DNA from: Caldifarciminota bacterium
GTDB lineage: Bacteria > Hydrothermota > Hydrothermia > B15-G9
DNA: 52,975 nucleotides
Assembly: GCA_015489175.1 (NCBI GenBank)
Contig: WGAI01000043.1
Span: forward strand, 1 to 52,975
Reading direction: 5' to 3'
A model generated the notes under the pieces. That model saw nothing but the letters and a program-made list of their open reading frames with translations, was not told where the DNA came from and ran no database searches. The position numbers and the translations under genes are program-made. Of this stretch, positions 42,716 to 52,841 are shown one piece after another. Every line of letters starts with the position of its first letter. Within the stretch, counting starts at the first letter, position 1.

Positions 42716-44431
42716 TCACCATGCTCCGCCACCGCCACCACCAGCTCCACCGCCTGAGAACCCGCCTGATCCACCGCCTCCGCTTCCGGACGGAGCTGCT
42801 GCGACCGCACTGCCAAGGCTGGCGACTGCGGCGTTGAAGCTGCTGACATGAATGGTCGGTGCGAAAGTCGTATCGCCCTGCATCGTCTGATAGATCTCGC
42901 TGAACACCTTTGCCCATTTCTTTTCCTGCCCGAAAATGATCGCGTAAGGCAAAATCTTTTTGAACATCTCCATGTTTTCGAGCGCAAATCGTTTAAGCCT
43001 GTCTTCTTCCACCCGTTTAATGAACTCCTTAAGTCCTAAGAGATGCCACCTCGTTTTAGCACCTTTCACAGTCTTACGCGGCATTATCGAGCCGAAAAAG
43101 CTGATTATCGCACTCGTCACGATGATTGAGCCTATGAACACAAACATCAAAACCGGATTTTTTATCAGGAAGAACGCCAAGAAGAAGCCGGCGAATGACA
43201 GGACGGTTGATAAGCCTATGTATTTGGTTTTGACTGTTGACGGATTTTCGACAAAGTAACCGCGCTCGGTGAGCTCCCGCATGACCTTTTTCCTGATCAC
43301 AGAGAATTTTTTGTAGAACTTCTTTTCAAGGCTGGATAGAGCTATCACATCCTTGCCCTGCTCCATATATTCTTGAATTTTCTGGAGCAGCTGGGCGTAT
43401 TCGGGGTCTTTTTGAGCCTTCTTTGAGATCTTTTTGAGCAATTTCTTGATGGAGCCGACCATGAACAACGAACCGACAAGGTATCGATCCACATCGTTCA
43501 TGTCCGCTGTGATGTCCTTAAGTTTCACGATCACATAATCCTTTTTGTCCGGCGTCTCGATAATGGCGAGGTAGCCTCTCAACGCAAGGTCTATGATCTC
43601 GGCTGTCAGGTCACGCGGATCCATCTTCTCGTCTATCACGCTGCCCGATTCGATGGGAAGCAGGTCTTCAGGCGGTTCATACATGGGCGTTATAGGTCCC
43701 ATCTTCGGGTCACGGCCTTGTTTCAGCCATTTTATGAACATGAACACGAAGGTGAACAACGGGATGAAGATCGGCCAGAACAGCTGTAGCCACCACATTA
43801 TCTTCGTCAGGGTGCCGGGCTGTGCCACTGTGCCCGGCGGAAATGTCATCAAAACGGTAAACCCCTCGTAAGGGTTCAGGAACGATGTCGTCTGGAAAAA
43901 GCAGAAGTTGGTCGAGCAGTTATACGAGCATTTGTGTTGCATGGAGCCGTAACTGCCTGTGAAGCAGTCACCTTCCCTCGGCGCAACCATATTATCGAAA
44001 ATTATTGAAAATGATGCTTTGTAGATTGTCACGCCCCACTGGTTGCCCGTGACATTCCAGATGAGCCATTGGACTCTTGAGGAATCGAAAACGACATATT
44101 TCACGCGGTAGGAAATGATGTATTTCTGGATTCCCGTCACATACCTGTCTGGATCCCCGATCAAAATCTTGGTGACCTTATATCCCTCTTTGACCTGGAA
44201 CTTGTGCCCCACGCCAGTGGGATTTGACGCCGACATGACTTTGAGGTTTATCGGTCTGCCTCGAAACTGGGTGGGGATAATCCTGTAAATGCCGTGGTGA
44301 TTTTCGTTGCCAAAGTCAACGGTGATCTTCTCGATGACCTGCATCTCGCCATTTTTGTTCAGAGATGCAGAAACTGAGAAGTCCTGAACAGTCCACGAAA
44401 GCAAGGTTGTGACGAGCAGAATATGTAGCAT
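42716..44431 (-). CDS. DUF2207 predicted membrane protein with Gly-rich C-terminus
   Basis: A 571-residue envelope protein of the DUF2207 (YciQ-like) family. Signal peptide (about 1-16), an extracytoplasmic beta domain (about 20-215, with HHGIYRIIPTQF), one membrane helix near 235, a cytosolic domain (DPRDLTAEIIDLALRGYL), two further helices (about 400-445), and a C-terminal tail of about 25 residues made mostly of Gly with Ser, ending in Trp. The tail is typical of the family. It follows the lemA gene by 18 bases, a partnership seen in many bacteria; function unknown. Confidence 0.88.
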   Translation of the reverse strand: MLHILLVTTLLSWTVQDFSVSASLNKNGEMQVIEKITVDFGNENHHGIYRIIPTQFRGRPINLKVMSASNPTGVGHKFQVKEGYKVTKILIGDPDRYVTGIQKYIISYRVKYVVFDSSRVQWLIWNVTGNQWGVTIYKASFSIIFDNMVAPREGDCFTGSYGSMQHKCSYNCSTNFCFFQTTSFLNPYEGFTVLMTFPPGTVAQPGTLTKIMWWLQLFWPIFIPLFTFVFMFIKWLKQGRDPKMGPITPMYEPPEDLLPIESGSVIDEKMDPRDLTAEIIDLALRGYLAIIETPDKKDYVIVKLKDITADMNDVDRYLVGSLFMVGSIKKLLKKISKKAQKDPEYAQLLQKIQEYMEQGKDVIALSSLEKKFYKKFSVIRKKVMRELTERGYFVENPSTVKTKYIGLSTVLSFAGFFLAFFLIKNPVLMFVFIGSIIVTSAIISFFGSIMPRKTVKGAKTRWHLLGLKEFIKRVEEDRLKRFALENMEMFKKILPYAIIFGQEKKWAKVFSEIYQTMQGDTTFAPTIHVSSFNAAVASLGSAVAAAPSGSGGGGSGGFSGGGAGGGGGGAW

Positions 44432-44449
44432 GTTTTTCCTCTTGCTCTT

Positions 44450-44989
44450 TTAAAATTTGACCTGTGGAGCCTGTCTCTCGGCTTCTTCGATCTCGAAGTA
44501 GGGCATTTTTTTAAAGCCGAAGAGGGAAGCAACGATATTTGAGGGGAACACCTCTGTTTTTATGTTGTAGTCCCTGACTACTGCGTTGTAATACCGTCTT
44601 GCGTTCTGGATGGCCTCTTCGATCTCCGCAAGCTGGTTCTGGAGGTCGAGGAAGTTCTGGTTGGCCTTGAGGTCGGGGTAGTTTTCCACAACTGCAAGCA
44701 GGCCACGCAGAGCCTGTGTGAGCATGTTTTCATCCTTTATCCTTTCTTCAGGTGTGGAAGCGGAAACGGCTTTCGCCCTCGCGTTTATGACGGCTTCAAG
44801 TGTCCCTCTTTCGTGCGCTGCATAACCTTTCACCGTCTCAACGAGGTTGGGTATTAAATCGTGTCTTCTTTTCAACTGGACATCGATGTCGGCCCATGCG
44901 GCCTGAGCCATGTTCCTCAGCCTTACAAGCGAGTTGTAAGCAATAAGGCCGAGCACGGCCACAACTACAAGAAGAATTATTATCCACAT
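44450..44989 (-). CDS. lemA: LemA family protein
   Basis: A 179-residue protein with one N-terminal membrane helix (about 2-22) and a long helical-bundle domain. Family motifs are AAWADIDVQLKRRHDLIPNL near residue 34, NFLDLQNQLAEIEEAIQNAR near 115 and RYYNAVVRDYN; the C-terminus has FPSNIVASLFGF. The biochemical role is not established. It heads a two-gene operon with DUF2207; GGAGGG precedes the ATG. Confidence 0.93.
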   Translation of the reverse strand: MWIIILLVVVAVLGLIAYNSLVRLRNMAQAAWADIDVQLKRRHDLIPNLVETVKGYAAHERGTLEAVINARAKAVSASTPEERIKDENMLTQALRGLLAVVENYPDLKANQNFLDLQNQLAEIEEAIQNARRYYNAVVRDYNIKTEVFPSNIVASLFGFKKMPYFEIEEAERQAPQVKF

Positions 44990-45137
44990 ACTAAATCCCT
45001 CCGTTGTTGGAATGCATTGTAAGGCAAAATGTTTAGTTTTTCATTATGTCAAGCTTTTGAGGATGTAGCCTGAGCTGGCTGGTGCGGATTTGGGGCATGA
45101 AAACAACATGTCGATCAGCTCAATTTTGATGGGAGTG

Positions 45138-48100
45138 TCATTTTTTGTGGTTGCGTGAGCGTTTAAGGCCCTTTAGCTCCAGCAGGGCGTCCCGATAGAC
45201 TGCGGCCTTCTCAAATTCTAAGAGCGATGCGGCTATCTGCATCCTCCGTTCCAGCTCCTCGACTAACTCGAATTTGTCCATGCTCCGCTTCAACTGCTCG
45301 ATCTCGATTTTGGTCTGCCTGATGTCCTCCCTTTCCAGTATCCGCTCGTCAGCGACCCGCGTCGTGAGCTTAATCTCTTTGACCGATTTCCTTATAGTTC
45401 TGGGCACAATTCCATGTTTTTTGTTGTATTCGAGCTGGATTTTGCGGCGGCGTTCGGTCTCCTCGATCGCTTTTTTCATGGCTGGAGTGATCACATCCGC
45501 GAACATCAGCACCTCACCGGCGGCGTTCCGTGCGGCGCGACCTGCAACCTGAATGAGCGAAGTTTCTGACCTCAAAAAGCCGGTCTTGTCGGCATCCGTG
45601 ATGATGACAAGCGATACTTCTGGCAGATCAAGCCCTTCACGCAGCAGATTGACGCCTACAAGCACATCGAACTCGCCCAGCCTGAGACCACGCAATATGT
45701 CAACTCGTTCGATGGCATCGATTTCCGAGTGGAGGTAACGGACGCGGAACCCGACCTGTGACAGGTAGTCCGCAAGCTCCTCAGCCGTGCGCTTCGTGAG
45801 GGTCGTTATCAGCACGCGCTCGCCCCGATCCACACGCTTCCGAATCTCGTCTATCATGACATCGATCTGATTTTCAGTGGGTTTGACCGTGATTTTGGGG
45901 TCAACGAGCCCTGTCGGGCGTATGATCTGCTCAACAACAAGTCCGCCCGATTTCTCCAGCTCGTAAGGCCCGGGCGTAGCTGAGACGAAGATCACCTGAT
46001 TCCAGAGTTCCTCAAGCTCATCGAATTTCAGAGGCCGGTTGTCCAGTGCGCTCGGCAGCCTGAACCCGTATTCGACAAGTGTCAGCTTCCGTGAGCGGTC
46101 GCCGTGATACATGCCGCGGAGCTGCGGGATGGTGACATGCGACTCGTCGATTATCATCAGGAAGTCGTCAGGGAAGTAGTCGATGAGGCATGACGGCCTT
46201 GTGCCGGGCGGCCTGCCGGAAAGATGTCTCGAATAGTTCTCTATGCCCTTGCAGTAGCCGATTTCCCTGAGCATCTGGAGATCGAAGCGGGTTCTTTGCT
46301 CAAGTCGCTGCGCCTCCAGTAACCTGCCCTGAGCCCTGAGTTCGGCCAGCCTCTCCTCAAGCTCCTCCTCGATGGAGCGGATGGCAGCCTCAAGCTTTGG
46401 CCTCGTCGTGACCCAGTGCCCGGCCGGATAGATGGCTACCCTGTGCTTGACCTCGATGGTCTTTCCCGTGACCGGGTGAATTACCCTGATCGAATCGACG
46501 AAATCCCCGAAGAACTCGATCCTGACGATGTGCTCTTCGTAGGCTGGCACCACATCGACCACATCGCCGCGGACGCGAAAAGTCCCCCGTTTCAGCTCGA
46601 TGTCGTTGCGTGTGTATTGGATATCGACAAGCCGATGGATGAGCTCGTCTCTCGATAGCTCCTGCCCCACTTCAACCAATATGAACAACTTTCTGACATC
46701 CTCCGGATCGCCGAGCCCATAAATCGCTGAAACTGAAGCTACAATGATGACATCATCCCGTTCCATAAGCGCTGTTGTTGCGCGAAGGCGCAATCGCTCG
46801 ATGTCTTCGTTTATGTCTGCATCCTTCTCGATGTATGTGTCCGTTTCCGGTATGTAAGCCTCTGGCTGGTAGTAGTCGTAGTAGGAGATGAAGAACTCAA
46901 CGGCGTTTTCAGGGAAAAACGATTTCAGCTCGCCGTAAAGCTGAGCTGCAAGCGTCTTGTTGTGGGAGATCACAAGGGTTGGTTTCCCTATTCGAGCTAT
47001 GACATTGGCCATTGTGAATGTGTTGTGGACGAAGATACCGCCGAGGCCGGCAGCGAATGTCTCGCATCCATCGACCGATAGGTCATAGACGAACCTGAAT
47101 TGAGGCCTGATCTTGCGAATTGACTTGATGGGCACGAGTTCGAGCGGGCGCATCGTGGGTTGATCCCCGAATAGATCGCCGACAAACGGCTCCCTGCGCT
47201 CTTTCACCTCCTCACGGCCGCCCATTAGCGTTTTGAGCCTTTCGATAGATGGCGGATGGGCTATGAGCAGCACGGATTTTGACGCCTCATCGCGCAAAAT
47301 ATACCCTCTTTTGGGCCTTGTCCATCTGAGCTCTGAAATTATGCCTATCTTCCTGAGCGACAGATGGATGTCTGAGGCGAGGCCGGGCGATTTCAGGGTG
47401 AGTTGCAGGGTGCCATCGGGCATCGCTATGGCCTGACGCAATACGGGTTTTATTAGTTCGGTGAGGTGTTCTTCCTGAAGCGACGGCCAGAAATCGGGCA
47501 GGTGTTTGTTCCCAAACCGGTTTCCCATCAGTGTGCCGAACAGTTTTGCCCATGCCACGCTTGAAATCCTTGCCGTGTCGCCTGTTCTCTGGATATGCAG
47601 CCCCATCTCAGCGGCCACCGATTGCAGCTCGCCTAACGCCTCTTCCGAATCCGCGGCATGATCGAGATGGAAGTTCATCCCGTAGCCCGCAACTCGACCA
47701 ATGGCCAGATAAATCCCCATGAATTTCATCAATGTGCTGGTGATCGGCAGCTTCAGCGGTATGGATGCCCTGTAAGACCCCACTGTGACCCTGTGCCATG
47801 GGATTTCCGTGGCGTTTTCTATCTCAAAAAGGTCCTCGAACTTCTTGACCTGCAAAATTCTGAGCAGCGTCCTGAGTGCTTTGACCTTTACCCGCCTGCG
47901 GTTTAGATGCGTGTAGGTATTCAACGGGTTGTTATAGACCGATTTGAGGGCACGCAGAATCTTGGCCCGCTCTATGCTACCTACAAGCGGGTAGATGTTA
48001 ACATGCAGTTTATCCCATCCCTGATCCATGTAATCAAGCAGGTTGATGTGTTTTATGATGTTGGGGCTGGGTGGCAGTGTGCCTATGACTGGCAAACTCA

Positions 48101-48626
48101 TTCCCGGCTTAAGTTCGCCTGTCTTGAGCAGCTTAAGTGCCCCGATTTTCCCATCGGATTGTCCAACGGCCCAAATGTTGTGGTCGCCTGTGAGCTTTAT
48201 CACATGCCCTCTAACCGTCGTCACTTCGTAAAGTTCCGAAGGCGCCCTGTGCCTGATCAGCGCTCTGATCCTCCTAAACCCTGTGACCGCCCGTTTCCGC
48301 TTTCCCTTCAGGTATTCTTTAAGAGATTGGGGGTCAAAGCAGTAGGTGAAGATGTCATTTTCTTCTATCGGCAGTTCAACCGATTCGGCTGCCTGTTCCC
48401 GAATGCCGAATACCCGATCGACGAACTCGCCGATCGGCACATATCTGACTACCCCGTCCTCGAGGATGAACACAGGCTCGTCAGGTGTAACGCTTTTGCC
48501 GGAGCCAGTGACCCCAAGCAGAACCTGATACTTCACGCCGCGTCGCAGGTTCTCAACCAGCTCGTTTATCGCTTTCGGCTGGTCACCAGCTGGTTTGTAA
48601 GGTGCATGCAGTTTAAATTCAGCCAT
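45138..48626 (-). CDS. uvrB: UvrABC system protein B with an in-frame intein in the Walker A motif
   Basis: The damage-verifying helicase of nucleotide excision repair. The 1162-residue frame is 491 residues longer than needed: removing residues 45-535 leaves a normal 671-residue UvrB. The first 44 residues ([23 protein letters not shown]) and the part from [14 protein letters not shown] onward are contiguous in UvrB; the join restores GVTGSGKTFTMAN. Later features are the beta-hairpin [19 protein letters not shown], helicase motifs ([29 protein letters not shown]) and the C-terminal UVR motif ([18 protein letters not shown]). With the intein present the P-loop is broken, so ATPase activity needs splicing. 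Confidence 0.93.
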   Translation of the reverse strand: MAEFKLHAPYKPAGDQPKAINELVENLRRGVKYQVLLGVTGSGKSVTPDEPVFILEDGVVRYVPIGEFVDRVFGIREQAAESVELPIEENDIFTYCFDPQSLKEYLKGKRKRAVTGFRRIRALIRHRAPSELYEVTTVRGHVIKLTGDHNIWAVGQSDGKIGALKLLKTGELKPGMSLPVIGTLPPSPNIIKHINLLDYMDQGWDKLHVNIYPLVGSIERAKILRALKSVYNNPLNTYTHLNRRRVKVKALRTLLRILQVKKFEDLFEIENATEIPWHRVTVGSYRASIPLKLPITSTLMKFMGIYLAIGRVAGYGMNFHLDHAADSEEALGELQSVAAEMGLHIQRTGDTARISSVAWAKLFGTLMGNRFGNKHLPDFWPSLQEEHLTELIKPVLRQAIAMPDGTLQLTLKSPGLASDIHLSLRKIGIISELRWTRPKRGYILRDEASKSVLLIAHPPSIERLKTLMGGREEVKERREPFVGDLFGDQPTMRPLELVPIKSIRKIRPQFRFVYDLSVDGCETFAAGLGGIFVHNTFTMANVIARIGKPTLVISHNKTLAAQLYGELKSFFPENAVEFFISYYDYYQPEAYIPETDTYIEKDADINEDIERLRLRATTALMERDDVIIVASVSAIYGLGDPEDVRKLFILVEVGQELSRDELIHRLVDIQYTRNDIELKRGTFRVRGDVVDVVPAYEEHIVRIEFFGDFVDSIRVIHPVTGKTIEVKHRVAIYPAGHWVTTRPKLEAAIRSIEEELEERLAELRAQGRLLEAQRLEQRTRFDLQMLREIGYCKGIENYSRHLSGRPPGTRPSCLIDYFPDDFLMIIDESHVTIPQLRGMYHGDRSRKLTLVEYGFRLPSALDNRPLKFDELEELWNQVIFVSATPGPYELEKSGGLVVEQIIRPTGLVDPKITVKPTENQIDVMIDEIRKRVDRGERVLITTLTKRTAEELADYLSQVGFRVRYLHSEIDAIERVDILRGLRLGEFDVLVGVNLLREGLDLPEVSLVIITDADKTGFLRSETSLIQVAGRAARNAAGEVLMFADVITPAMKKAIEETERRRKIQLEYNKKHGIVPRTIRKSVKEIKLTTRVADERILEREDIRQTKIEIEQLKRSMDKFELVEELERRMQIAASLLEFEKAAVYRDALLELKGLKRSRNHKK
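47022..48494 (-). other. Intein in UvrB (491 aa, insertion at the P-loop lysine)
   Basis: The insertion begins with Ser directly after Lys44 of the Walker A motif and ends VHN, followed by Thr as the +1 residue. Splicing blocks are visible: block [15 protein letters not shown], block [14 protein letters not shown] (TxxH), block [16 protein letters not shown] and block G GGIFVHN. The interior (about intein residues 225-420) has the size of a LAGLIDADG endonuclease, and [13 protein letters not shown] resembles its first motif, but the acidic residue is replaced by Ile; the second motif ([10 protein letters not shown]) also departs from consensus. The endonuclease may be dead while splicing remains intact. 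Confidence 0.92.
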
Positions 48627-48664
48627 GACAGGGCTTCGCTCCGTAACGACATATCTGGAGGGAT

Positions 48665-48693
48665 ATGGTATAACAAAAATCGCCTTCTTTCAA
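48665..48693 (-). promoter_or_regulatory. Predicted uvrB promoter
   Basis: On the minus strand TTGAAA (48688-48693) is followed after 17 bases by TACCAT (48665-48670), with an overlapping TGTTATACC that could act as an extended -10. Confidence 0.4.
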
Positions 48694-48846
48694 TGTGTTG
48701 CGTGAGCATCAAAGCCTTCAGGATGACGGTCTGACGGGAAACACGCCATCATCTGTCCCCTTGTGATGCAGAAGCCGTAACCATCCCCAAAATCCTTTAA
48801 AATAAGCGCTGTTTGGATGAAATCGTGTTGGGAAGGAGCCATAGAA

Positions 48847-51800
48847 ATGGAGAAGGTGAAAGCGTCGGTCGTCATCAGCAAGAGTTTTAAGCTCCTTGCG
48901 CCGGTTGTGGGCAATGTCGTTGGCGGGCCTGTTGCAGGTGCTCTGGGTGCACTCGTTGGCGCGGCTGCCGAGGAAATGACAGAGGACTTTTTCGAGCGGA
49001 TCGGCGATAAGATCGCCAGCATCTCGCACGACCTGATCGACAGGGAGCTGCGCGATAAGTTCGCTCGTGCCGTCAAGGGAGCCCTGACCTCAACTGTAAA
49101 TTCGGTCATAGAAGACAATCGGGCGGAAATCGAGAAACTGCCCGAAAAATCCAGAAAATGGCTTGAACGGAGATTGAAAAGGTTCTCCAACATCAAGACA
49201 TGGGAGAAACTCAACAGCCTTGTTCCCAGAGATTTCGACACATTCGAGGAGTATTACTTCGAGCCAATCCGCAAATTTCTGAGCCAGAGGAAGCCTGAGT
49301 CCATAGACGACGGGCTTATCGAGAAACTGGCGAACGACCTCGCCAACCGTTCCCTTGATGCCATAACCGAGGCCGTGGCGTCCGATAAAAGCATGGCGAT
49401 CCTCAATACCATCTTCACGATCTACACGAGGCTTTATGCCATAGCTGGAATTGCCCCTCAATCCCTCGAAAAGCGGTTTAAGTCCGAACGAGAAGCGGTC
49501 AAAAACTGGGTGCTGGAACAGATGGCTATCATGAGGGAGCATGTGGACGCACGCATCGACAAAATTGAATTCCGACTCTATCGCGTGGAGAAAAAGTTTG
49601 AGGATATCGATAAGCGTATGGCAGCTCTTGAGCATGGGATGGCCGCCTCACTGGAGCCTCAACTCGGTGGATGGCATGGCCTTCCGTTCATCAACATGGA
49701 AACCGCTGTTGATAGGCCGGAATTGCTGTCCGAACTCAGGGAGATCCTGAACGACAAGAAGCAGATAGCAGTTGTCGGCCTGCACGGCATGGGCGGAATT
49801 GGCAAGACTTTCATCGTCAGGTTGTTCATCGAGCGGGAGAAGGAGGCGATAAAGGAACGGTTCCCTCACGGCGTGATATGGGTCATTGCGGGCGAAAAGG
49901 AGACTGCCGAATCGATAGCGGCTCGTGCCCTGAGCTACATCTACGACTCCATCGCGTGGATCAACAATAAACTTGCTAAGTTGCAACAGGTTCTGGAGAA
50001 CAAGAGGATACTTCTTGTGATCGACAGCGCCGAAAACATAAAGGAAGGGATCAAAGAACTCCTTTTCGATCCTCAGGATTCGAGGATAATTTTCACGACT
50101 AAGAGAGCCATCCACGAGGTTCCGAAGATCGATGTCGATGTTATGGAGATGGATGAGGCCATCGAGCTCTTCAAGAGGATACTTGGCGATACTGTTGATG
50201 CTCAGCGTGAGGAGTTCGAGGAGCTTGCCGCCGCCCTCGGCAGGCTCCCGCTCGCAATCGAGATAGTCGCGAAGCGGATGCGGAAACACGGCTGGTCGCC
50301 TTCTTATACGCTTGAGAAATTCCGTGAGGCCAGAACTGAGCTGATAAAACCGGGCAGAGGTGAGACAAAGGAAACGAACATCGAGGCCTCTTTCGAGTTG
50401 AGTTTCAAGGAGTTTGAGGAGCCAGAAAATGAATTTGAAAGGGATGTGCTTTTCGCACTCAGCGTTTTCAGTCAGTTGGGCGGGACCGAAGAGGAGCTTG
50501 CGGGCGTCCTCGAAGTGAATGCGGATGACATGAGGCTCAGCAATGCCCTCGAAAGCCTTGAGGAGCTCTCCCTCGTCAGGCCGCACCGTGTGGAAGACAG
50601 AACATTCTGGTCCATGCATCCCCTGCTCCGGGAATTTGTGAGGTCAAAGGCGAAGGCGGCCGGTAAACTGGAGAAACTGAGCTACAGGTTCGCAGAGGTG
50701 ATGCTTGAAAGCGCAGTTTCATGGTATGTGGAGACCCAAAAGACGGCGGAGGAGGGGTATTCACCCGAAAAACATGCCGGGGCGATCCATTTCGCCGTGC
50801 TGGAGCGCGATAACCTGTTGGAGGCGCTCTCGGTAGCATCCGAACTTTATGCCGTTGACATCGCCCTTTATATGGCTCCCCTTTTCGGTGAGGCCGGCAT
50901 GTTCGACGATGAACTTGAGGTTTTGAAGAAGGCTGAAAAACTGGCAAAACCCATACTTGAGCTGGCAAATTTGATATCCAGTGTGTCAATCTCTTCAAGC
51001 AAAAAACGGGGCAGGCGGGTTAATGACCCATCAAAACCCATTAAGGAAAAGGGGGCGACCGTATACATCAACCTTGGGTTGGTCTACGATTCGAGGGGCG
51101 AATATGATAGAGCGATAGAGTATTATGAGAAGGCACTGGAGATATTCAGCGAAGTATCTGGAGAGATGCATCCGGAGATGGAGATTATCTACGACCACCT
51201 TGGCAAAGCATACGCCTCGGAAGGAGATTACGACAGTGCAATAAAGTATTACAAAAAGATGCTGGAAATCGAGTTGAAGGCCTCAGGAGGCGACAATTCG
51301 CAGATAGCAAAGGGTTATGATAATCTCGGTAGAGCATACTTTTTCAAGGGCGACTACGATAAGGCATTAGAGTTTTACGAGAAGGCACTGGAAACAAAGA
51401 AAAAGGTGCTGGGAGAGCTTCATCCAGACACAGCGGTTACTTACAACAACATTGGCATGGTTTATCAAATCATAGGCGATTACGACAAAGCGATAAAGTA
51501 TCACGAGAAGGCATTGGAGATAGTAAAGGATATTTTGGGAGAGAAGCATTCCAGCGTGGCGACTACATACAGCAATCTCGGCGCAATTTACTATTTCAGA
51601 GGCGAATATGGTAAGGCAATAGAATATTACAGGAAGGCACTTGAGATAAAGAAAGAGCTTCTTGGGAAGGCTCATCCCGATATGGCCACCACCTACAGCA
51701 ACCTCGGTAAGGTCTATCAGGCCATGGGTGACTATGACAGAGCGATAGCATTCTACAAGAAGGCGTTGGAGATAAATAAAAAGGCTATCGGGAACAAACA

Positions 51801-52710
51801 ACCCGAAATTGCTGACATCTACAATGTCATCGGGGAAGCTTACCAATCCAGAGGTGATTACGATAAGGCAATAAGGCATTACAGGAAAGCGCTGGAAATT
51901 GATTTGAAGGTTCTGGAAGGCGATCATCCGGCATTAGCAGGAGATTATAACAATCTTGGCTCAGTTTACCATGCTAAAGGCAATTACGATGGAGCGATAA
52001 AATATTTCAAGAAGGCGCTGGAGATATTCAGAAATGTTTTTGGAGAGATGGATCCCAACACGGCAGCCACCTACAACAACATTGGCTCAGCCTATTTTTC
52101 CAAAGGCGAATATGACAGAGCGATAGAGTATTACAGCAAAGCGCTGGAGATAAGGAGGAATGTCCTTGGGGAGTCACATCCTCAGACAGCGGCCACTTAT
52201 AGCAACATTGGGTCAGCTTACTATTCGCTTGGAGAGCACAAAAAGGCTATAGAGTATTTGAATAAGGCGCTTGAGATAAAGAAAAAGGTGCTCGGAGAGG
52301 CTCATCCCGATACGGCTATCACCTATAACAATCTTGGCATGGTCTATCAGGCCATAGGCGATTATGAGAAAGCGATAGATCATTACGAGAAGGCACTGGA
52401 GATAAGGAGGAGTGTCCTCGGAGATGGACATCCAGATATAGCGAACAGCTACAACAACATCGGTGGAGCCTACGCTTCCATGGGCAACTACGACAAGGCG
52501 ATAGAGTATTTTGAAAGGGCTTTGAGGATATTGAAACCGCTTCTCGGTGAATGCCATCCATACACCAGAATTGTCGTGAGCAATATCCTTTCGCTCTACG
52601 CAGATGAGAGCTATATGAACAGCCTTTTCCTGAAAGATGAGAAGGAGTTTGCCAATGTGATGAGAAAAATTGAGGATTACCTTGAGCTTGAGGAGCGGTG
52701 TGGCGGATGA
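48847..52710 (+). CDS. Bacterial NLR-like STAND ATPase: glycine-zipper/helical N-terminus, NB-ARC, TPR sensor
   Basis: A 1287-residue protein. Residues 16-42 form a Gly/Ala-rich hydrophobic helix with G22xxxG26, G27xxxG31 and G34xxxG38, a glycine zipper as in membrane-inserting helices. A helical region (45-290), partly coiled coil, follows. The NB-ARC ATPase has P-loop GLHGMGGIGKT (Lys 320), Walker B ILLVIDSAE (Asp 393), sensor IIFTTK (about 415), GRLPLA (about 465) and MHPLLREF (590-597, at the MHD position). Residues 738-1241 are twelve TPRs of 42 residues. The layout is effector-switch-sensor, as in NLR immune proteins and Avs-type defence ATPases. The ATG at 48847 has AAGGAG eight bases upstream; an ATG at 48817 lacks one. 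Trigger and effector mode are unknown. Confidence 0.88.
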   Translation: MEKVKASVVISKSFKLLAPVVGNVVGGPVAGALGALVGAAAEEMTEDFFERIGDKIASISHDLIDRELRDKFARAVKGALTSTVNSVIEDNRAEIEKLPEKSRKWLERRLKRFSNIKTWEKLNSLVPRDFDTFEEYYFEPIRKFLSQRKPESIDDGLIEKLANDLANRSLDAITEAVASDKSMAILNTIFTIYTRLYAIAGIAPQSLEKRFKSEREAVKNWVLEQMAIMREHVDARIDKIEFRLYRVEKKFEDIDKRMAALEHGMAASLEPQLGGWHGLPFINMETAVDRPELLSELREILNDKKQIAVVGLHGMGGIGKTFIVRLFIEREKEAIKERFPHGVIWVIAGEKETAESIAARALSYIYDSIAWINNKLAKLQQVLENKRILLVIDSAENIKEGIKELLFDPQDSRIIFTTKRAIHEVPKIDVDVMEMDEAIELFKRILGDTVDAQREEFEELAAALGRLPLAIEIVAKRMRKHGWSPSYTLEKFREARTELIKPGRGETKETNIEASFELSFKEFEEPENEFERDVLFALSVFSQLGGTEEELAGVLEVNADDMRLSNALESLEELSLVRPHRVEDRTFWSMHPLLREFVRSKAKAAGKLEKLSYRFAEVMLESAVSWYVETQKTAEEGYSPEKHAGAIHFAVLERDNLLEALSVASELYAVDIALYMAPLFGEAGMFDDELEVLKKAEKLAKPILELANLISSVSISSSKKRGRRVNDPSKPIKEKGATVYINLGLVYDSRGEYDRAIEYYEKALEIFSEVSGEMHPEMEIIYDHLGKAYASEGDYDSAIKYYKKMLEIELKASGGDNSQIAKGYDNLGRAYFFKGDYDKALEFYEKALETKKKVLGELHPDTAVTYNNIGMVYQIIGDYDKAIKYHEKALEIVKDILGEKHSSVATTYSNLGAIYYFRGEYGKAIEYYRKALEIKKELLGKAHPDMATTYSNLGKVYQAMGDYDRAIAFYKKALEINKKAIGNKQPEIADIYNVIGEAYQSRGDYDKAIRHYRKALEIDLKVLEGDHPALAGDYNNLGSVYHAKGNYDGAIKYFKKALEIFRNVFGEMDPNTAATYNNIGSAYFSKGEYDRAIEYYSKALEIRRNVLGESHPQTAATYSNIGSAYYSLGEHKKAIEYLNKALEIKKKVLGEAHPDTAITYNNLGMVYQAIGDYEKAIDHYEKALEIRRSVLGDGHPDIANSYNNIGGAYASMGNYDKAIEYFERALRILKPLLGECHPYTRIVVSNILSLYADESYMNSLFLKDEKEFANVMRKIEDYLELEERCGG
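51058..52569 (+). repeat. Twelve tandem 126-bp repeats encoding kinesin-light-chain-type TPRs
   Basis: Each unit encodes 42 residues with the consensus YxNxGxxYxxxGxYDKAI, then xYYxKALEIxxxVLGExHPD. Copies are similar but not identical at DNA level. Unit boundaries fall every 126 bases without a frameshift. The array makes up the putative ligand-sensing part of the NB-ARC protein. Confidence 0.92.
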
Positions 52711-52789
52711 TTCCTCGATTTGCGTTTTGTCGGATCGGGTGAAAGTGTCGCGCTGTGCGGAGATTGCACCACATCTGGACACCTATAAG

Positions 52790-52841
52790 CCACGCCGTTG
52801 TCATGCAATCGCCAGCCCCATTTATTTTGAAAACGGCGTGG
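52790..52841. repeat. 10-bp inverted repeat upstream of the SucC-like gene
   Basis: CCACGCCGTT (52790-52799) and AACGGCGTGG (52832-52841) are perfect inverted copies separated by 32 nt. The right arm begins at the last base of the predicted -35, so it could be an operator or a hairpin at the end of the NB-ARC gene's transcript; no T-run follows. Confidence 0.5.

Noticed and set aside
45138-48626. Reading the uvrB insertion as a fused unrelated domain or an assembly error
   Set aside because: The frame is continuous, splicing motifs are present at both ends, and removal restores an exact P-loop.
47907-48734. 275-codon open frame on the plus strand
   Set aside because: It is antisense to the uvrB N-terminus and intein; no ribosome-binding site or domain.
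49648-50619. 323-codon open frame on the minus strand
   Set aside because: It is antisense to the NB-ARC domain and its translation shows no protein-like motif.
51058-52569. CRISPR array suggested by regular spacing
   Set aside because: The 126-bp period is a protein repeat in frame, with no short identical repeats or unique spacers. No CRISPR array was found elsewhere in the window.
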